Assembly (NCBI GenBank): GCA_016222805.1 | Contig: JACRQG010000007.1 | Coordinates: forward strand, 124,001-188,000 | DNA: 64,000 nt | Origin: Verrucomicrobiota bacterium | GTDB lineage: Bacteria; Verrucomicrobiota; Verrucomicrobiia; Opitutales; Opitutaceae | Direction of reading: 5' to 3' | Shown here: piece after piece, positions 27,548-36,700 of the stretch | How the letters are laid out: every line of letters starts with the position of its first letter | Position numbering within the stretch: the stretch's first letter is position 1 | Notes under the pieces: model-generated | The model's database searches: none | What the model saw: only the letters and a program-made list of their open reading frames with translations | Told to the model about the DNA's origin: nothing | Translations under genes and position numbers: made by a program

Positions 27548-27580
27548 GGCCGCGGGCTGGTCCCGCGGCCTTTTTCTTTT
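27548..27580 (+). terminator. intrinsic terminator of the rpoBC operon
   Basis: GGCCGCGGG-CTGGT-CCCGCGGCC forms a 9-bp GC-rich stem followed by TTTTTCTTTT. It is 26 nt after the rpoC stop and is the clear end of the operon. Confidence 0.95.
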
Positions 27581-27655
27581 ACCCGCGGGGCCACCAACGC
27601 AAACCGCTGGTTTTTGTGCTCTCTCTGCAATTTGCCCTTGTGTTGGCGAGGCAAG

Positions 27656-27749
27656 TTGACACGTTTTTCATCCCTCCCGCCAAAAACCGAATGTCGAGCC
27701 TAGCTCCATTCGGTTTTACGCCCGCTCGAAAGAGCGGGCGGTTTTTTTT
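27656..27749 (+). ncRNA. candidate small RNA: two hairpins with terminal U-tract
   Basis: A TTGACA hexamer at 27656 lies ahead of an inverted repeat AAACCGAATG-13 nt-CATTCGGTTT. A second stem follows directly, GCCCGCTC-GAAA-GAGCGGGC (27720-27739), and then TTTTTTTT, an excellent intrinsic terminator. It lies after the rpoC terminator, so this second terminator must belong to something else. No ORF with a start fits. A -10 element is not obvious, so transcription is unproven. Confidence 0.45.
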
Positions 27750-28080
27750 GGGGGTGAGCCGAGTTCTGGAGCTACTCGGTTGGCGCAGATCAGTTGGGAA
27801 TAAGGGATGACGTCGGTTGGTGGCGCGTGTCCCACAAGGCAGTCCAAGATGGCCACCGGCCCGTTGCTCTTCCAGCTGCTTGGGTATCTTCGCCATGACC
27901 CCGCACCCCTTGTTGCTGGTCGAAGACCAAACCGTCGTAACGGTAGCGGGCCGGTTCTTGGTTTGCTGACGCGAAGCAGGCATCACCGAAGGCGGTAGCC
28001 GGCACAGGCCCACGCCAACTGAGGGGGGAACCGGACTCATGTCTGTGCCGTGGACTCCATGCGTTGGTGCGGACCGGCCG
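27750..28080. other. non-coding stretch with extensive pairing potential
   Basis: I found no gene here. The 153- and 71-residue minus ORFs lack ribosome-binding sites and recognisable domains. Several inverted repeats are visible: CCGAGT/ACTCGG (27759-27779), ACCGT-CGTA-ACGGT (27931-27944), ACCAA/TTGGT flanking it, CACCG-AAGG-CGGT near 27990, and CCGGTTC (27951) pairing with GAACCGG (28028). It may be the structured 5' region of the downstream cytochrome-porin transcript or a decayed element. Confidence 0.4.
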
Positions 28081-28108
28081 GATTACAAAGATGTAATCAC
28101 GCGGTCAC
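28081..28108 (+). promoter_or_regulatory. OmpR-type response-regulator operator ahead of the cytochrome-porin gene
   Basis: GATTACA-AAGA-TGTAATC is a perfect 18-nt dyad at 28081-28098. Its right half continues as TGTAATC-ACG-CGGTCAC. The same TGTAATC-N3-CGGTCAC string recurs at 31746 upstream of the 4Fe-4S gene. The two-component system encoded between the two copies is the obvious candidate binder. Confidence 0.65.
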
Positions 28109-28184
28109 GAAGTCGTGCGCTGCCTGGGCGCATAGTCGGGGGGTTACGTCACCCGAACCTGACAACCTCAACCTAGAAAATGTA

Positions 28185-29459
28185 ATGAAATCCTGCCGTT
28201 TCCTGCTCGTGGCCACGCTCGGAGGGCTCGCTGCGACTTCCGCCCACGCCATCCCTGCATGGTCCCGCTCCGAAGCCACCGCGTGTTCGAGCTGTCATGC
28301 AACGCCCACGTGGCAACTCACCAATGTCGGTCTCGACTTCCTGAAGAACGGGCACCGCAACGATCCCTTCAAGCACAACAACAACGCGATGAAGTGGGAC
28401 AACTACTTCAGCCTGCTGTGGAAGGCCCGGGCTTGGAACGATCGGCTTGACGACGCAAGGACCGGCAACGCCAACACGCAGCGGCCGAGCACCAACTTCG
28501 AGCAACACTCCTTTGCGCTCTATACCGGCGGCTCCCTCGCTGAGCGGTTCTCTTACTTTACCGAGATCTACCTGAGTGAAAACACCGGAGCTACCTCCGG
28601 TGGAAACATCGGGCAGGGCGACGCCGCGCGCAAAAAACTTGCCGAGGCGTTTCTCCAATACAATCACCCGATCGCACCCGACACGTTTCTGGCGGTGCGC
28701 GGTGGCGAAATTCTCCCGGCGATTCTCCACGTGTTCGGGGTGGGGGCCCGCTCAATCGAACAGCGCCCGGTGGTGTTGAACGACGCACTGGCCGGCAGCC
28801 TCAATACGTACCGCCCCTTCAGCCGCCAGCAGGGCGTCGATGCGACCCTGACCGGCAAGCACTACGAGGTCAGTGTCGGCATGGTCAACGGTTCGGACAC
28901 CTCGACCACGAATTCCTGGGATGCAGACAGTCACAAGGATCTCTACGTGTCCGGCATCTACAACTTCGATGAACACGAGTCCGGCGCGGGCGTCTTCCAC
29001 TACGACGGCCAGTTTACCAACTACACGGTAAAGCAGGATTTCAGCACGCCGATTCTGTTCCGAAACGACTTCTATCGCACGGGATTGTTGGGCCGCTTCA
29101 TCCGCGACAAGTGGCGGATCGTCGGCACCTACTTCGTGGGAGAGGAGATGATTTCCGCGGCGAAGGCCAAGGCAAAGAACGTCGGCTACTATCTGCTGGC
29201 CGACTACAATTTCTCGGATCGGATCGGTATCTTCGGCCGCTATGATCGACTGGATCCCAACAAGGACCTGAGCCGGAACGAAACCTCCCAGGTCATTTTC
29301 GGTGGCAACGGCCTCCTCTACGCCACCCTGAAGAGCGCCGCCCGGCTCTCGATCGAATACTCGATTCGCGAGACCTATCTCGGTGGCACGATCTCGGCGG
29401 CCGGCACAACGAAATACAAGGACCACCGGATTTACACCCAGCTCACCTGGGGGTTCTGA
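28185..29459 (+). CDS. Cyc2-like fused cytochrome c - outer-membrane porin
   Basis: This protein has 424 residues from the ATG at 28185, chosen because it opens a signal peptide (MKSCRFLLVATLGGLAATSAHA). The mature N-terminus is IPAWSRSEATACSSCHATPT, carrying one heme c motif CSSCH. WQLTNVGLDFLKNGHR follows. This matches the pattern of Cyc2-type iron-oxidising cytochrome-porins (APxFARQTGxxCxxCHxxxxPxLxxFGRxFKxxGY). The remaining ~370 residues alternate short amphipathic strands (RFSYFTEIYLSENTG, HYEVSVGMVNGS, KWRIVGTYFVGEEM) and end in LTWGF, a typical beta-barrel C-terminus. It probably moves electrons across the outer membrane. The substrate (Fe(II), copper or another donor) is not predictable. 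A terminator follows, and a dyad operator lies about 90 nt upstream. Confidence 0.75.
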   Translation: MKSCRFLLVATLGGLAATSAHAIPAWSRSEATACSSCHATPTWQLTNVGLDFLKNGHRNDPFKHNNNAMKWDNYFSLLWKARAWNDRLDDARTGNANTQRPSTNFEQHSFALYTGGSLAERFSYFTEIYLSENTGATSGGNIGQGDAARKKLAEAFLQYNHPIAPDTFLAVRGGEILPAILHVFGVGARSIEQRPVVLNDALAGSLNTYRPFSRQQGVDATLTGKHYEVSVGMVNGSDTSTTNSWDADSHKDLYVSGIYNFDEHESGAGVFHYDGQFTNYTVKQDFSTPILFRNDFYRTGLLGRFIRDKWRIVGTYFVGEEMISAAKAKAKNVGYYLLADYNFSDRIGIFGRYDRLDPNKDLSRNETSQVIFGGNGLLYATLKSAARLSIEYSIRETYLGGTISAAGTTKYKDHRIYTQLTWGF

Positions 29460-29495
29460 GCCGCTCCCTTTGTCGCAGGTCAGGTTGTATGGTCT

Positions 29496-29528
29496 GCCAG
29501 CGCGGTTTGGTCACCGCGCTGGCTTTTT
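29496..29528 (+). terminator. intrinsic terminator after the cytochrome-porin gene
   Basis: GCCAGCGCGG-TTTGGTCA-CCGCGCTGGC is a perfect 10-bp stem followed by TTTTT. It separates the cytochrome-porin message from the two-component genes, so the latter need their own promoter or read-through. Confidence 0.93.
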
Positions 29529-29626
29529 GCTGAACCGCTTTCCGCGGCCCCCGTCGAACAAGAAATGCGATGGAATTCCCAAGGACGGAAAACCCTTCCT
29601 CGTCGCCAACGTCTGGCCTTCCATCC

Positions 29627-30310
29627 ATGGCTAACGCGATGCGCATCCTGGTCGTCGAAGATGAGCGCAAGGCTGCCGACTACCTGAAGAAGGGACTTTC
29701 GGAGTCAGGCTTCGTTGTCGACATCGCCCATCGCGGAGAGGACGGGCTGCATCTGTCGCTGACCGAGTCCTATGACCTGATCGTGCTGGATGTGATGCTT
29801 CCAGGCTGCGACGGCTGGTCGATCCTGACCGCGTTGCGCACGTCCGGCCGGACGACCCCCGTGCTTTTCCTGACGGCGCGCGACAGTGTGCCGGACCGGG
29901 TGAAAGGCTTGGACCTGGGGGCCGACGATTACCTGGTAAAGCCCTTCGCCTTTTCCGAGTTGCTGGCGCGGATTCGGACCATCCTCCGGCGCGGCCCCAG
30001 CCGGCAGAGCGACGTTTTTCAGATCGCGGATCTCGAGATCAACCTCCCGCGGCATCGAGCCTCCCGTGGCGGTCAGCGACTGGATCTGACTCCGAAGGAG
30101 TTTGCCCTGCTGGCGCTGCTGGCCCAGCGCAAAGGAGAGGTGCTGTCGCGAACCCTCATCGCCGAGCAGGTCTGGGAAATGAATTTCGATAGTGACACCA
30201 ACGTGGTCGATGTCGCCATCCGCCGCCTACGGGCAAAGGTGGATGACGGCTTTCCGCGACCGTTGCTGCATACGGTGCGCGGAGTCGGTTATGTCCTTGA
30301 AGAACGCTGA
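29627..30310 (+). CDS. OmpR-family response regulator, heavy-metal (CusR/CopR) type
   Basis: This protein has about 227 residues from the ATG at 29627; a second ATG 12 nt later (MRILVVEDE) is equally plausible. The receiver domain has the acidic pair (VEDE), phospho-acceptor Asp at about residue 55 ([10 protein letters not shown]), and the switch Thr/Lys ([16 protein letters not shown]). The winged-helix output domain includes [20 protein letters not shown] and [19 protein letters not shown], the CusR/CopR/CzcR subtype. It overlaps the kinase gene by 20 nt. It is the likely reader of the TGTAATC motifs on both sides. Confidence 0.93.
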   Translation: MANAMRILVVEDERKAADYLKKGLSESGFVVDIAHRGEDGLHLSLTESYDLIVLDVMLPGCDGWSILTALRTSGRTTPVLFLTARDSVPDRVKGLDLGADDYLVKPFAFSELLARIRTILRRGPSRQSDVFQIADLEINLPRHRASRGGQRLDLTPKEFALLALLAQRKGEVLSRTLIAEQVWEMNFDSDTNVVDVAIRRLRAKVDDGFPRPLLHTVRGVGYVLEER

Positions 30311-31742
30311 AGCTACTCCACGTCCGCCCGCCTGGTCGTTGGCGAACCGACTTACCCGGCACTATGTTTTGTCTGCGGTGATCATTCTGGGGCTGGCGGT
30401 GTTCACGCTGCATTGGACGCTGGAACGCTCCCTCGATGCCCGGGATCGGGCACAAGTACTGAGCAAGGTGCAGGTGCTGCAGACGCTCTTGCGGGAGCAC
30501 TTTGACAAGCCGGAAATCCTGATCAGCGAGATCGAGCACGAGGCGGCGGAGAATCAGGCGCTCAGGTACTATCTGCGCATCCTTGATGCGCAGGGGGTGA
30601 CCTTAATGGAAACGACTGGAATGAGGCAGGTTCTGCCGCCTTCCATCTTTCCGCCGGCGGCTCCTGTGGCCATAACGCGATTTGCTGGCGGGAGTGGCGC
30701 CTTGTTCGAGCACCAGACCTTTCTACTTGCATCGGTCGAGGCGATTGCCGGTGGAGGACCTTCGCGGAAGCGTAGTCTGCAGGTGGGCTTGGAACTCACG
30801 CCCACGATCGTCTTGATTGAGAGCTACCACCGCGTGTTGCTGGCGGTGCTGGTGGGGGGCGCGGCGCTGATGGGATTGGCCGGCTGGGTGATCGCCCGTC
30901 GAGGCGTCCGGCCCCTGTGGGATCTGGCGGACGCGACGCGGAGAGTCACCGCCAGCCGGCTGAGCGAGCGGGTGAGCGGCCAGCAGTGGCCCGCTGAACT
31001 CGGCCACCTGGCCGGTGCCTTCGACGAAATGCTGGTTCGTCTCGAGGATTCATTTCGGCGCCTGACGGACTTTTCCTCCGACCTTGCGCACGCGTTGCGC
31101 AATCCCATCAACAACCTGCGGGGAGAAGCTGAGGTGGCGCTGGCGCGCGCACGTAGCACCGAGGAGTACCAACAGGTGCTGGCCTCAAGTCTCGAGGAAC
31201 TCGAGCGACTCTCTCGGATGATCGACGGACTGTTGTTTCTGGCCCGGTCCGATGATGCCCGCGTCGCCATCCAGCGGGTAACGCTCAAGGCCCGGCGCGA
31301 ACTCGAAGCGGTGCGCGAGTTCTACGACGCCGTGGCTACAGAGGGAAAGGTGACGCTGCGTTGCGAAGGCGAAGCGGCGTTTCAGGGCGATCCGATGCTG
31401 GTTCGACGGGCGGTGAGCAACCTCGTGGGCAACGCACTTAAGCACACCCCGCCTGGAGGGAACGTCGTCGTAACGGCTCGGGAGGAAGAAGGGGGAGGCG
31501 CGGAGATTTCCGTGCGCGACGATGGGGCTGGCATTCCTGCCGAGCTGCTGCCGCGAGTATTCGAGCGCTTCTTCCAAGTGGACAAGTCCCGCGACCTGAC
31601 CGCGAAAGGAGCGGGTCTGGGCCTCGCCATTGTCCAGTCGATCATGCGGCTGCACGGTGGAGAAGCCAGGGTGGAGAGTGTCCTCGGCCGCGGGACTACC
31701 GTCACGTTGCGTTTTCCAGGGTCCAGGCATCCGGTGTCGTGA
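30291..31742 (+). CDS. heavy-metal-type sensor histidine kinase
   Basis: This protein has 483 residues from the ATG at 30291, inside the last codons of the regulator gene. It has TM1 ([18 protein letters not shown], about 23-40), a periplasmic sensor of about 125 residues, and TM2 ([20 protein letters not shown]). A HAMP domain ([20 protein letters not shown]) comes next. The H-box [17 protein letters not shown] has the phosphorylated His near residue 267, and N, G1 and G2 boxes follow ([36 protein letters not shown]). The H-box and HAMP are of the CusS/CopS heavy-metal sensor subfamily. The periplasmic domain has no obvious Cys/His cluster, so the signal may not be copper itself. Confidence 0.92.
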   Translation: MSLKNAEATPRPPAWSLANRLTRHYVLSAVIILGLAVFTLHWTLERSLDARDRAQVLSKVQVLQTLLREHFDKPEILISEIEHEAAENQALRYYLRILDAQGVTLMETTGMRQVLPPSIFPPAAPVAITRFAGGSGALFEHQTFLLASVEAIAGGGPSRKRSLQVGLELTPTIVLIESYHRVLLAVLVGGAALMGLAGWVIARRGVRPLWDLADATRRVTASRLSERVSGQQWPAELGHLAGAFDEMLVRLEDSFRRLTDFSSDLAHALRNPINNLRGEAEVALARARSTEEYQQVLASSLEELERLSRMIDGLLFLARSDDARVAIQRVTLKARRELEAVREFYDAVATEGKVTLRCEGEAAFQGDPMLVRRAVSNLVGNALKHTPPGGNVVVTAREEEGGGAEISVRDDGAGIPAELLPRVFERFFQVDKSRDLTAKGAGLGLAIVQSIMRLHGGEARVESVLGRGTTVTLRFPGSRHPVS

Positions 31743-31745
31743 AAT

Positions 31746-31762
31746 TGTAATCTGTCGGTCAC
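31746..31762 (+). promoter_or_regulatory. second copy of the TGTAATC-N3-CGGTCAC motif
   Basis: TGTAATC-TGT-CGGTCAC lies just after the kinase stop and 34 nt before the start of the 4Fe-4S gene. Fourteen of seventeen bases agree with the copy at 28092-28108. The left GATTACA half-site of that copy is missing here, so this may be a direct-repeat type site. Confidence 0.55.
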
Positions 31763-31795
31763 CCTCTGGCAGGCTTGTGCTGCTAGGATGGCTGC

Positions 31796-33202
31796 ATGAA
31801 GGCGCATACCGGAGCTGGTGAAGGGGAAGGTGGCATGGAGTCAGGAGACATTGACTTGATGCGTCGGCCGGCCGTATCGGCCCTGTTGCGTGCGGCGTGG
31901 TTCCCGCGGATCGTGCAATGGCCACTGCTGGTGTTGTTCCTCTCCTTCATCGTGGTGGGTTGGGGGCTGCTTCCGCCCGCTGGCGTGAACGACAAGCTGT
32001 ATGCCCGTTCCAACCTGGTTACCCTCGTGGTCTGGGGAATCTGGTGGCCCTTGATGGTCTGGGGAGCCTTTTGGTTGGGGCGGGCATGGTGCCTGGTCTG
32101 TCCGCTCGAACTGGTCAACAACCTTGGCGAGCGCGCGGCCTCGCGGACCGGGCGGAGCGCGCCGTCTCTGCCGCGGCACCTGGCCGGCGGAGCGGTCATC
32201 CTCGTGCTCTACTTCGGCCTCCAGATGCTCGTACCCGGGGCGGGCCTGCACCGCACGCCGGCGTACACCGCATGGTTCCTTCTCGGCTTGGTGACGTTGG
32301 CCCTGACGGTCGGGTTTGTCTGGCGTGACCGGGCGTTTTGTCGCGGGTTCTGCCCGGTGGGACTGCTCCTCGGAACCTACGGTCGCGGCGGCATGGTGGC
32401 CGTACGTCCGGCACCCCACCAACCTGCCGGGGCTCCTGCTGGTCCCGATGTCCGAAGCTGTCCAAGCCTGCTTCATCCTTCGCGGCTTTCTGACAATGCC
32501 GACTGTCTCGTCTGCACGCACTGTTTCAAGCAGGCTCCCGCGGGTTCGATGCGGTTATTGCTGCGCCGGCCGTTCTCTGCGACTGACCAGCGGGAGTCGC
32601 TCGCCTCCTGGCCTGTCACGGGATTCGTGATGGTCGCGTCCGGCTTTGTCAGCAGCGAGCTCTGCTCCGAGTGGGCGGCGGCCAAGAAGGTGTATCTCGC
32701 CGCTCCCAAATGGGCGACGGCGCAGGCTGGCTGGCAGGCCGGTGCCGGCTGGATCGAAGGCGTCTGGACGCTGCTGGTCGTGCCGGGGTTGATCTGGCTG
32801 GTGCTGGGCGGAATACTGCGACTGGCCGGAGAGAAGGCGCCGCTGCCGGAGCTGTGGCGGCGCATTGCCCTACCGGTGGCGGTCGTGGTGGCGGCCGGGC
32901 ATTTGAGCAAGGGACTCGCGAAACTCATCTCCTGGGTACAGTTCCTTCCAGGCGCGATCAGCGATCCGGCGGGCAGGGAAACCGCGCGGGCGATCACACA
33001 CCACAAGGTCACGGCGCCGGCTCCCGTACTCAGCGTGCAGACGGCCTCTTGGGCGGGTGTGGCCCTGGTGGCGCTGGCGCTAATCGTAGCGGTGCGGGAG
33101 TACCGGCTGGCCCGGCCGGAGGCCCCTGGGATTCAGCGCGGTGCCTGGCCGCTCGCCACCTTGGCCGGCGGCTACGGCTTCGTCATCGCGGGTTGGAATT
33201 GA
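31796..33202 (+). CDS. NosR/CcoG-like multi-span membrane 4Fe-4S protein
   Basis: This 468-residue protein has about ten membrane helices. An N-terminal GRAWCLVCPLELVNNLGERA and a central DRAFCRGFCPVGLLLGTYGR form the CxxCP / CxxxCP pairs of the NapH/NosR/CcoG superfamily. A cytoplasmic loop follows with SCPSLLHPSRL and DCLVCTHCFKQAP. In the last motif the fourth ligand position is Ala, and the preceding SCP cysteine may replace it. The CxxCxxKxC stretch expected after 'VAVRP' in relatives reads APHQPAGAPAGP. It probably passes electrons between quinol or a cytochrome and a periplasmic partner. Both ATG 31796 (AGGA at -7) and ATG 31835 (GGAAGG) have ribosome-binding sites. Confidence 0.8.
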   Translation: MKAHTGAGEGEGGMESGDIDLMRRPAVSALLRAAWFPRIVQWPLLVLFLSFIVVGWGLLPPAGVNDKLYARSNLVTLVVWGIWWPLMVWGAFWLGRAWCLVCPLELVNNLGERAASRTGRSAPSLPRHLAGGAVILVLYFGLQMLVPGAGLHRTPAYTAWFLLGLVTLALTVGFVWRDRAFCRGFCPVGLLLGTYGRGGMVAVRPAPHQPAGAPAGPDVRSCPSLLHPSRLSDNADCLVCTHCFKQAPAGSMRLLLRRPFSATDQRESLASWPVTGFVMVASGFVSSELCSEWAAAKKVYLAAPKWATAQAGWQAGAGWIEGVWTLLVVPGLIWLVLGGILRLAGEKAPLPELWRRIALPVAVVVAAGHLSKGLAKLISWVQFLPGAISDPAGRETARAITHHKVTAPAPVLSVQTASWAGVALVALALIVAVREYRLARPEAPGIQRGAWPLATLAGGYGFVIAGWN

Positions 33203-33249
33203 TTGCCGACGCTCGGTCGCAGGGACGCAAGAGGAGCCGTTGAACCAGG

Positions 33250-33570
33250 TCAGCGACGGTGAATTTCTCCAGTCAGCTCCCGCAGACGCGCTTCGACTTC
33301 TGCCAAGACTTTCCGGCCGGCGGCGGTGGTCCGGTAGGGGCAGGCCTCCTTGGAGGCGCGCCGGGCATGCTTCTTCACCCGGGCGAGCCAGCCGAGTTTT
33401 TCCATCCGTGCCAGCAAGGGGTAGAGCGTGCCGGGACTGACCCGGTAGCCGTGTTCCCGCAGTTCCTCCAGCATCCAGTGGCCGACAATCGGGCCCTCCT
33501 CCGCATGGTGCAGGATGTGCACCTTCCAGAGTGGGCGGAGGATCTCGCGTTCCAGGGCTTGCTCGTTCAT
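33250..33570 (-). CDS. PadR-family transcriptional regulator
   Basis: This 106-residue winged-helix protein has the PadR core: VGHWMLEELREHGYRVSPGT, then LYPLLARMEKLGWLARVKK, then YRTTAAGRKVLAEVEARLRE. It is short, lacking the long C-terminal helical domain of PadR-s1, so it is the s2-like type. It is divergent from an RND efflux operon. The long palindrome at 33579-33609, between its start and the pump genes, is an obvious operator, so it probably represses itself and the pump until an effector binds. Confidence 0.9.
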   Translation of the reverse strand: MNEQALEREILRPLWKVHILHHAEEGPIVGHWMLEELREHGYRVSPGTLYPLLARMEKLGWLARVKKHARRASKEACPYRTTAAGRKVLAEVEARLRELTGEIHRR

Positions 33571-33578
33571 CGATGTCG

Positions 33579-33609
33579 GAGACAGATTACGACAGTCGTA
33601 ATAGGTCTC
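33579..33609. promoter_or_regulatory. PadR operator palindrome
   Basis: GAGAC-AG-ATTACGAC-A-GTCGTAAT-AG-GTCTC is a 31-nt dyad with 13 of 15 base pairs symmetric around one central base, and a perfect 17-nt core. It begins 8 nt upstream of the padR start codon and 121 nt before the RND gene, and fits a dimeric winged-helix regulator. Confidence 0.75.
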
Positions 33610-33729
33610 TGTGCGGAGACGGGAAGGAAAATGCGTCGTCTGGGCAGGAACTGCTTGTCTTCACGGTCTCCCGTGTAACCAATCCGGCACGCGTTCGTCT
33701 GTGCCCCGACCCCCGTCCAGCCTCCCGGC

Positions 33730-36700
33730 ATGAATTTCCTGCAACTCGCCCTGCGTCGTCCCCTCACGGTTCTCGTCCTAGTCATCGCAGTCGCCCTGGC
33801 GGCCGGGCTCGCCGTCCAGCGGATGTCGCGCGACATCTTTCCGCCGCTCGGCGTCCCGACCATCTATGTCGCGCAGCCCTTCGGCGGCATGGACCCGGCC
33901 CAGATGGAGGGATACCTGACTTATCGGTACGAGTACCACTTCCTCTACATCGCGGGCATCTCGCACGTGGAGTCGAAGTCCATCCAGGGGGCTTCGATCA
34001 TGAAGCTCCAGTTTCACCCGGGCACCGACATGTCGCAGGCGCTTTCCGAGGTGATCGCCTACGTCAACCGCTCCCGCGCCTTCATGCCGCCGGGCACACC
34101 CGCGCCGTTCGTCACCCGCTTCGATGCCGGCAGCGTCGCCGTCGGTTACCTGGTCTTCTCGACCACCAATCCCAACCGCACGCTCGGAGAGATGCAGGAT
34201 CAGGCGCTCAACCGCGTCCGCCCGTCCTTTGCGACGCTGCCGGGCGTGTCGGCCCCGCCGCCCTTCGGCGGCAGTTCCCGCGGCATCATCGTCAACGTCA
34301 ACCCGGAGCGCATGCGCTCCTACGGCCTCTCGCCCGACGAAATCGTGCAGGCCCTGGCCGAAGCCAATCCCATCAGTCCCTCGGGCAACATGAACCTCGG
34401 GGACAAGTATCCGATCGTGGAGATGAACTCGATCGTGAAGAACCCGAAGGACCTTGAGGCCGTGCCGCTCAAGCGCGGGGCCGGCGGCGCCGTGTTTGTC
34501 CGCGATGTGGCCACGATCGAGGATGCCTCCGACGTTGTCACCGGCCACGCGCTCGCCAACGGACTCCGCACGGTCTACCTGCCGGTCACGAAACGCGGCG
34601 ACGCCTCGACGCTCGAAGTGGTGCGCCTGGTGAAGGAGAACATCCCCGAGTTCCAGAAGATCCTGCCCGACGATATCAAGGTCAGCTACGTCTTCGACCA
34701 GTCGCCGGTGGTGAATCGCTCGATTCAGGACGTGCTCAAGGAAGGCGGCTTTGGCGCCCTGCTGACCGGCCTGATGGTGCTGCTCTTCCTGCGCGACTGG
34801 CGCAGCGCCTTCATCGTGGTGATCAACATTCCGTTGTCGCTGCTCGCCGCGGTCTTCGCCCTCTGGATCACGGGGCAGTCGATTCACCTGATGACGCTGG
34901 GCGGACTGGCGCTGGCGATCGGCATCCTGGTCGACGAGTCGACGGTCGCGGTGGAGAACATCCACGCGCACATCGCCCGCGGCGATTCGGTGGCGCGGGC
35001 GGCGCTCGAAGGCACGCGCGAGACGGCGCTGCCGCGGCTGCTCGCGATGTTGTGCATCCTGGCGGTCTTCATCCCCGCCTTCTTCATGGTGGGTTCCGCG
35101 AAGGCGCTCTTCGTGCCGATGGCGCTCGCGGTCGGCTTCTCGATGATCGCGTCGTACCTGCTGTCGAGCACGCTGGTGCCGATCCTGTCGGTCTGGTTCC
35201 TGCGCGGCCACGGCGCGGAGATTCACGAGGCCTCCTATTTCGGCCGCATGCAGCGGGCCTACGCCGGCCTGCTGCGCGGATTCGTGACCCTGCGCTGGCC
35301 GCTGGCCATCCTCTACCTGGCGGTCTGCGGCGGGGTCATCTGGGGCGTGGGCGGCCGGCTCGGCACGGAGATCTTCCCCAAGACCGACAACGGCCAGTTT
35401 GCCCTCCGTCTGCGGGCGCCGAGCGGCACGCGGGTCGACAACACCGAGGCGCTCGCCAAAAAGGTGCTGGAGACCATCGCCCGCGAGGCGGGCGGGGTCG
35501 ACAGGATCGAGGTCTCCATCGGCATGGTCGGCGTGCACAATTCGAGTTTCCCGGTGAACCTCGTGCATCTCTGGAACGGCGGCCCCGAAGAGGGCTGGCT
35601 GGCGGTGCAGTTCAAGCCGGGCACCGGCCTCCGCATCGAGGCGTTCAAGGAGAAGTTGCGCGGCATCTTCGCCCGGGAGTTTCCCGACGTGCGTTTTTCG
35701 TTCGAGCCGCAGGACATCGTGGCGCGGGTCATGAGCTTCGGCTCCCCGACGCCGATCGAAATCGCCATCAGCGGCTCTTCGCTGCCGGTCAGCAAGGAGT
35801 ACGCCGACCGCATCATCGAGCGCCTGAAGGCGATTCCGTACCTGCGGGACATTCAGATCGCGCAGACGCTCGATTACCCGACGGTTGCGGTGAACGTCGA
35901 TCGCGAGCGCGCCGGCCTGCTCGGGGTGCGCATCTCCGACGTGACGCGCTCGCTCGTCGCCGCGACGACCTCGAGCCGTTTCACCACGCCCATCTTCTGG
36001 GCCGATCCGGGCTCCGGCATCAGCTTCAACGTGCAGGTGCAGATTCCGGAGGCGAAGACGACCACGCTCGAGGATCTCGGCAACGTGCCGGTCAAGGCGG
36101 CCGCCGGCGAGGACGCCGTGCTCCTGCGCAACCTCGCCACGATCACCCAGGGAACGGCGCCGGGCACCTACGAGCGTTACAACGTCGCCCGGCTTCTGAG
36201 CATCACCGCCAACATTCACGGTTCCGACCTTGGCACGGCGTTGCGCGGCATCCGGCAGGCGGTGGCGCAGGCCGGCGCGCCGCCCGAGGCGCGGACGAAG
36301 GTCGACTACCGCGGCCAGGCGATTCCACTCGGTCAGCTCATGGACGGTTTTCGTTCGGGTCTGATCATCGCCGTCGTCGTGATTTTCCTGATGATCATGG
36401 CGAACTTCCAGTCGGTGCGCCTGGCGGTCGCGGTCATCTCCACCGTGCCGGCCGTGTTGTCGGGTGTGGTACTGACGCTCTGGTTCACCGGCACGACGCT
36501 CAACATCCAGTCGGCGATGGGCGCCATCATGGCGGTGGGGGTCGCGGTCGCGAATTCGATCCTGCTGGTGACCTTCGCCGAACAGACGCGCGTCAAACGG
36601 GCCGATCCGGTGGCCGCGGCCATCGAGGGTGGCAGCAGCCGGCTGCGGCCGATTCTCATGACCAGCTTTGCCATGATCGCCGGCATGATGCCGCTCGCCC

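Noticed and set aside
27926-28034. Cobalamin, SAM, c-di-GMP or Moco riboswitch in the structured stretch
   Set aside because: None of the conserved sequence boxes I know for these classes is present; the element was kept as unclassified.
27579-28040. 153-residue minus-strand ORF in the gap after rpoC
   Set aside because: It has no ribosome-binding site or recognisable domain, overlaps a strong plus-strand terminator, and its composition does not look like its neighbours.
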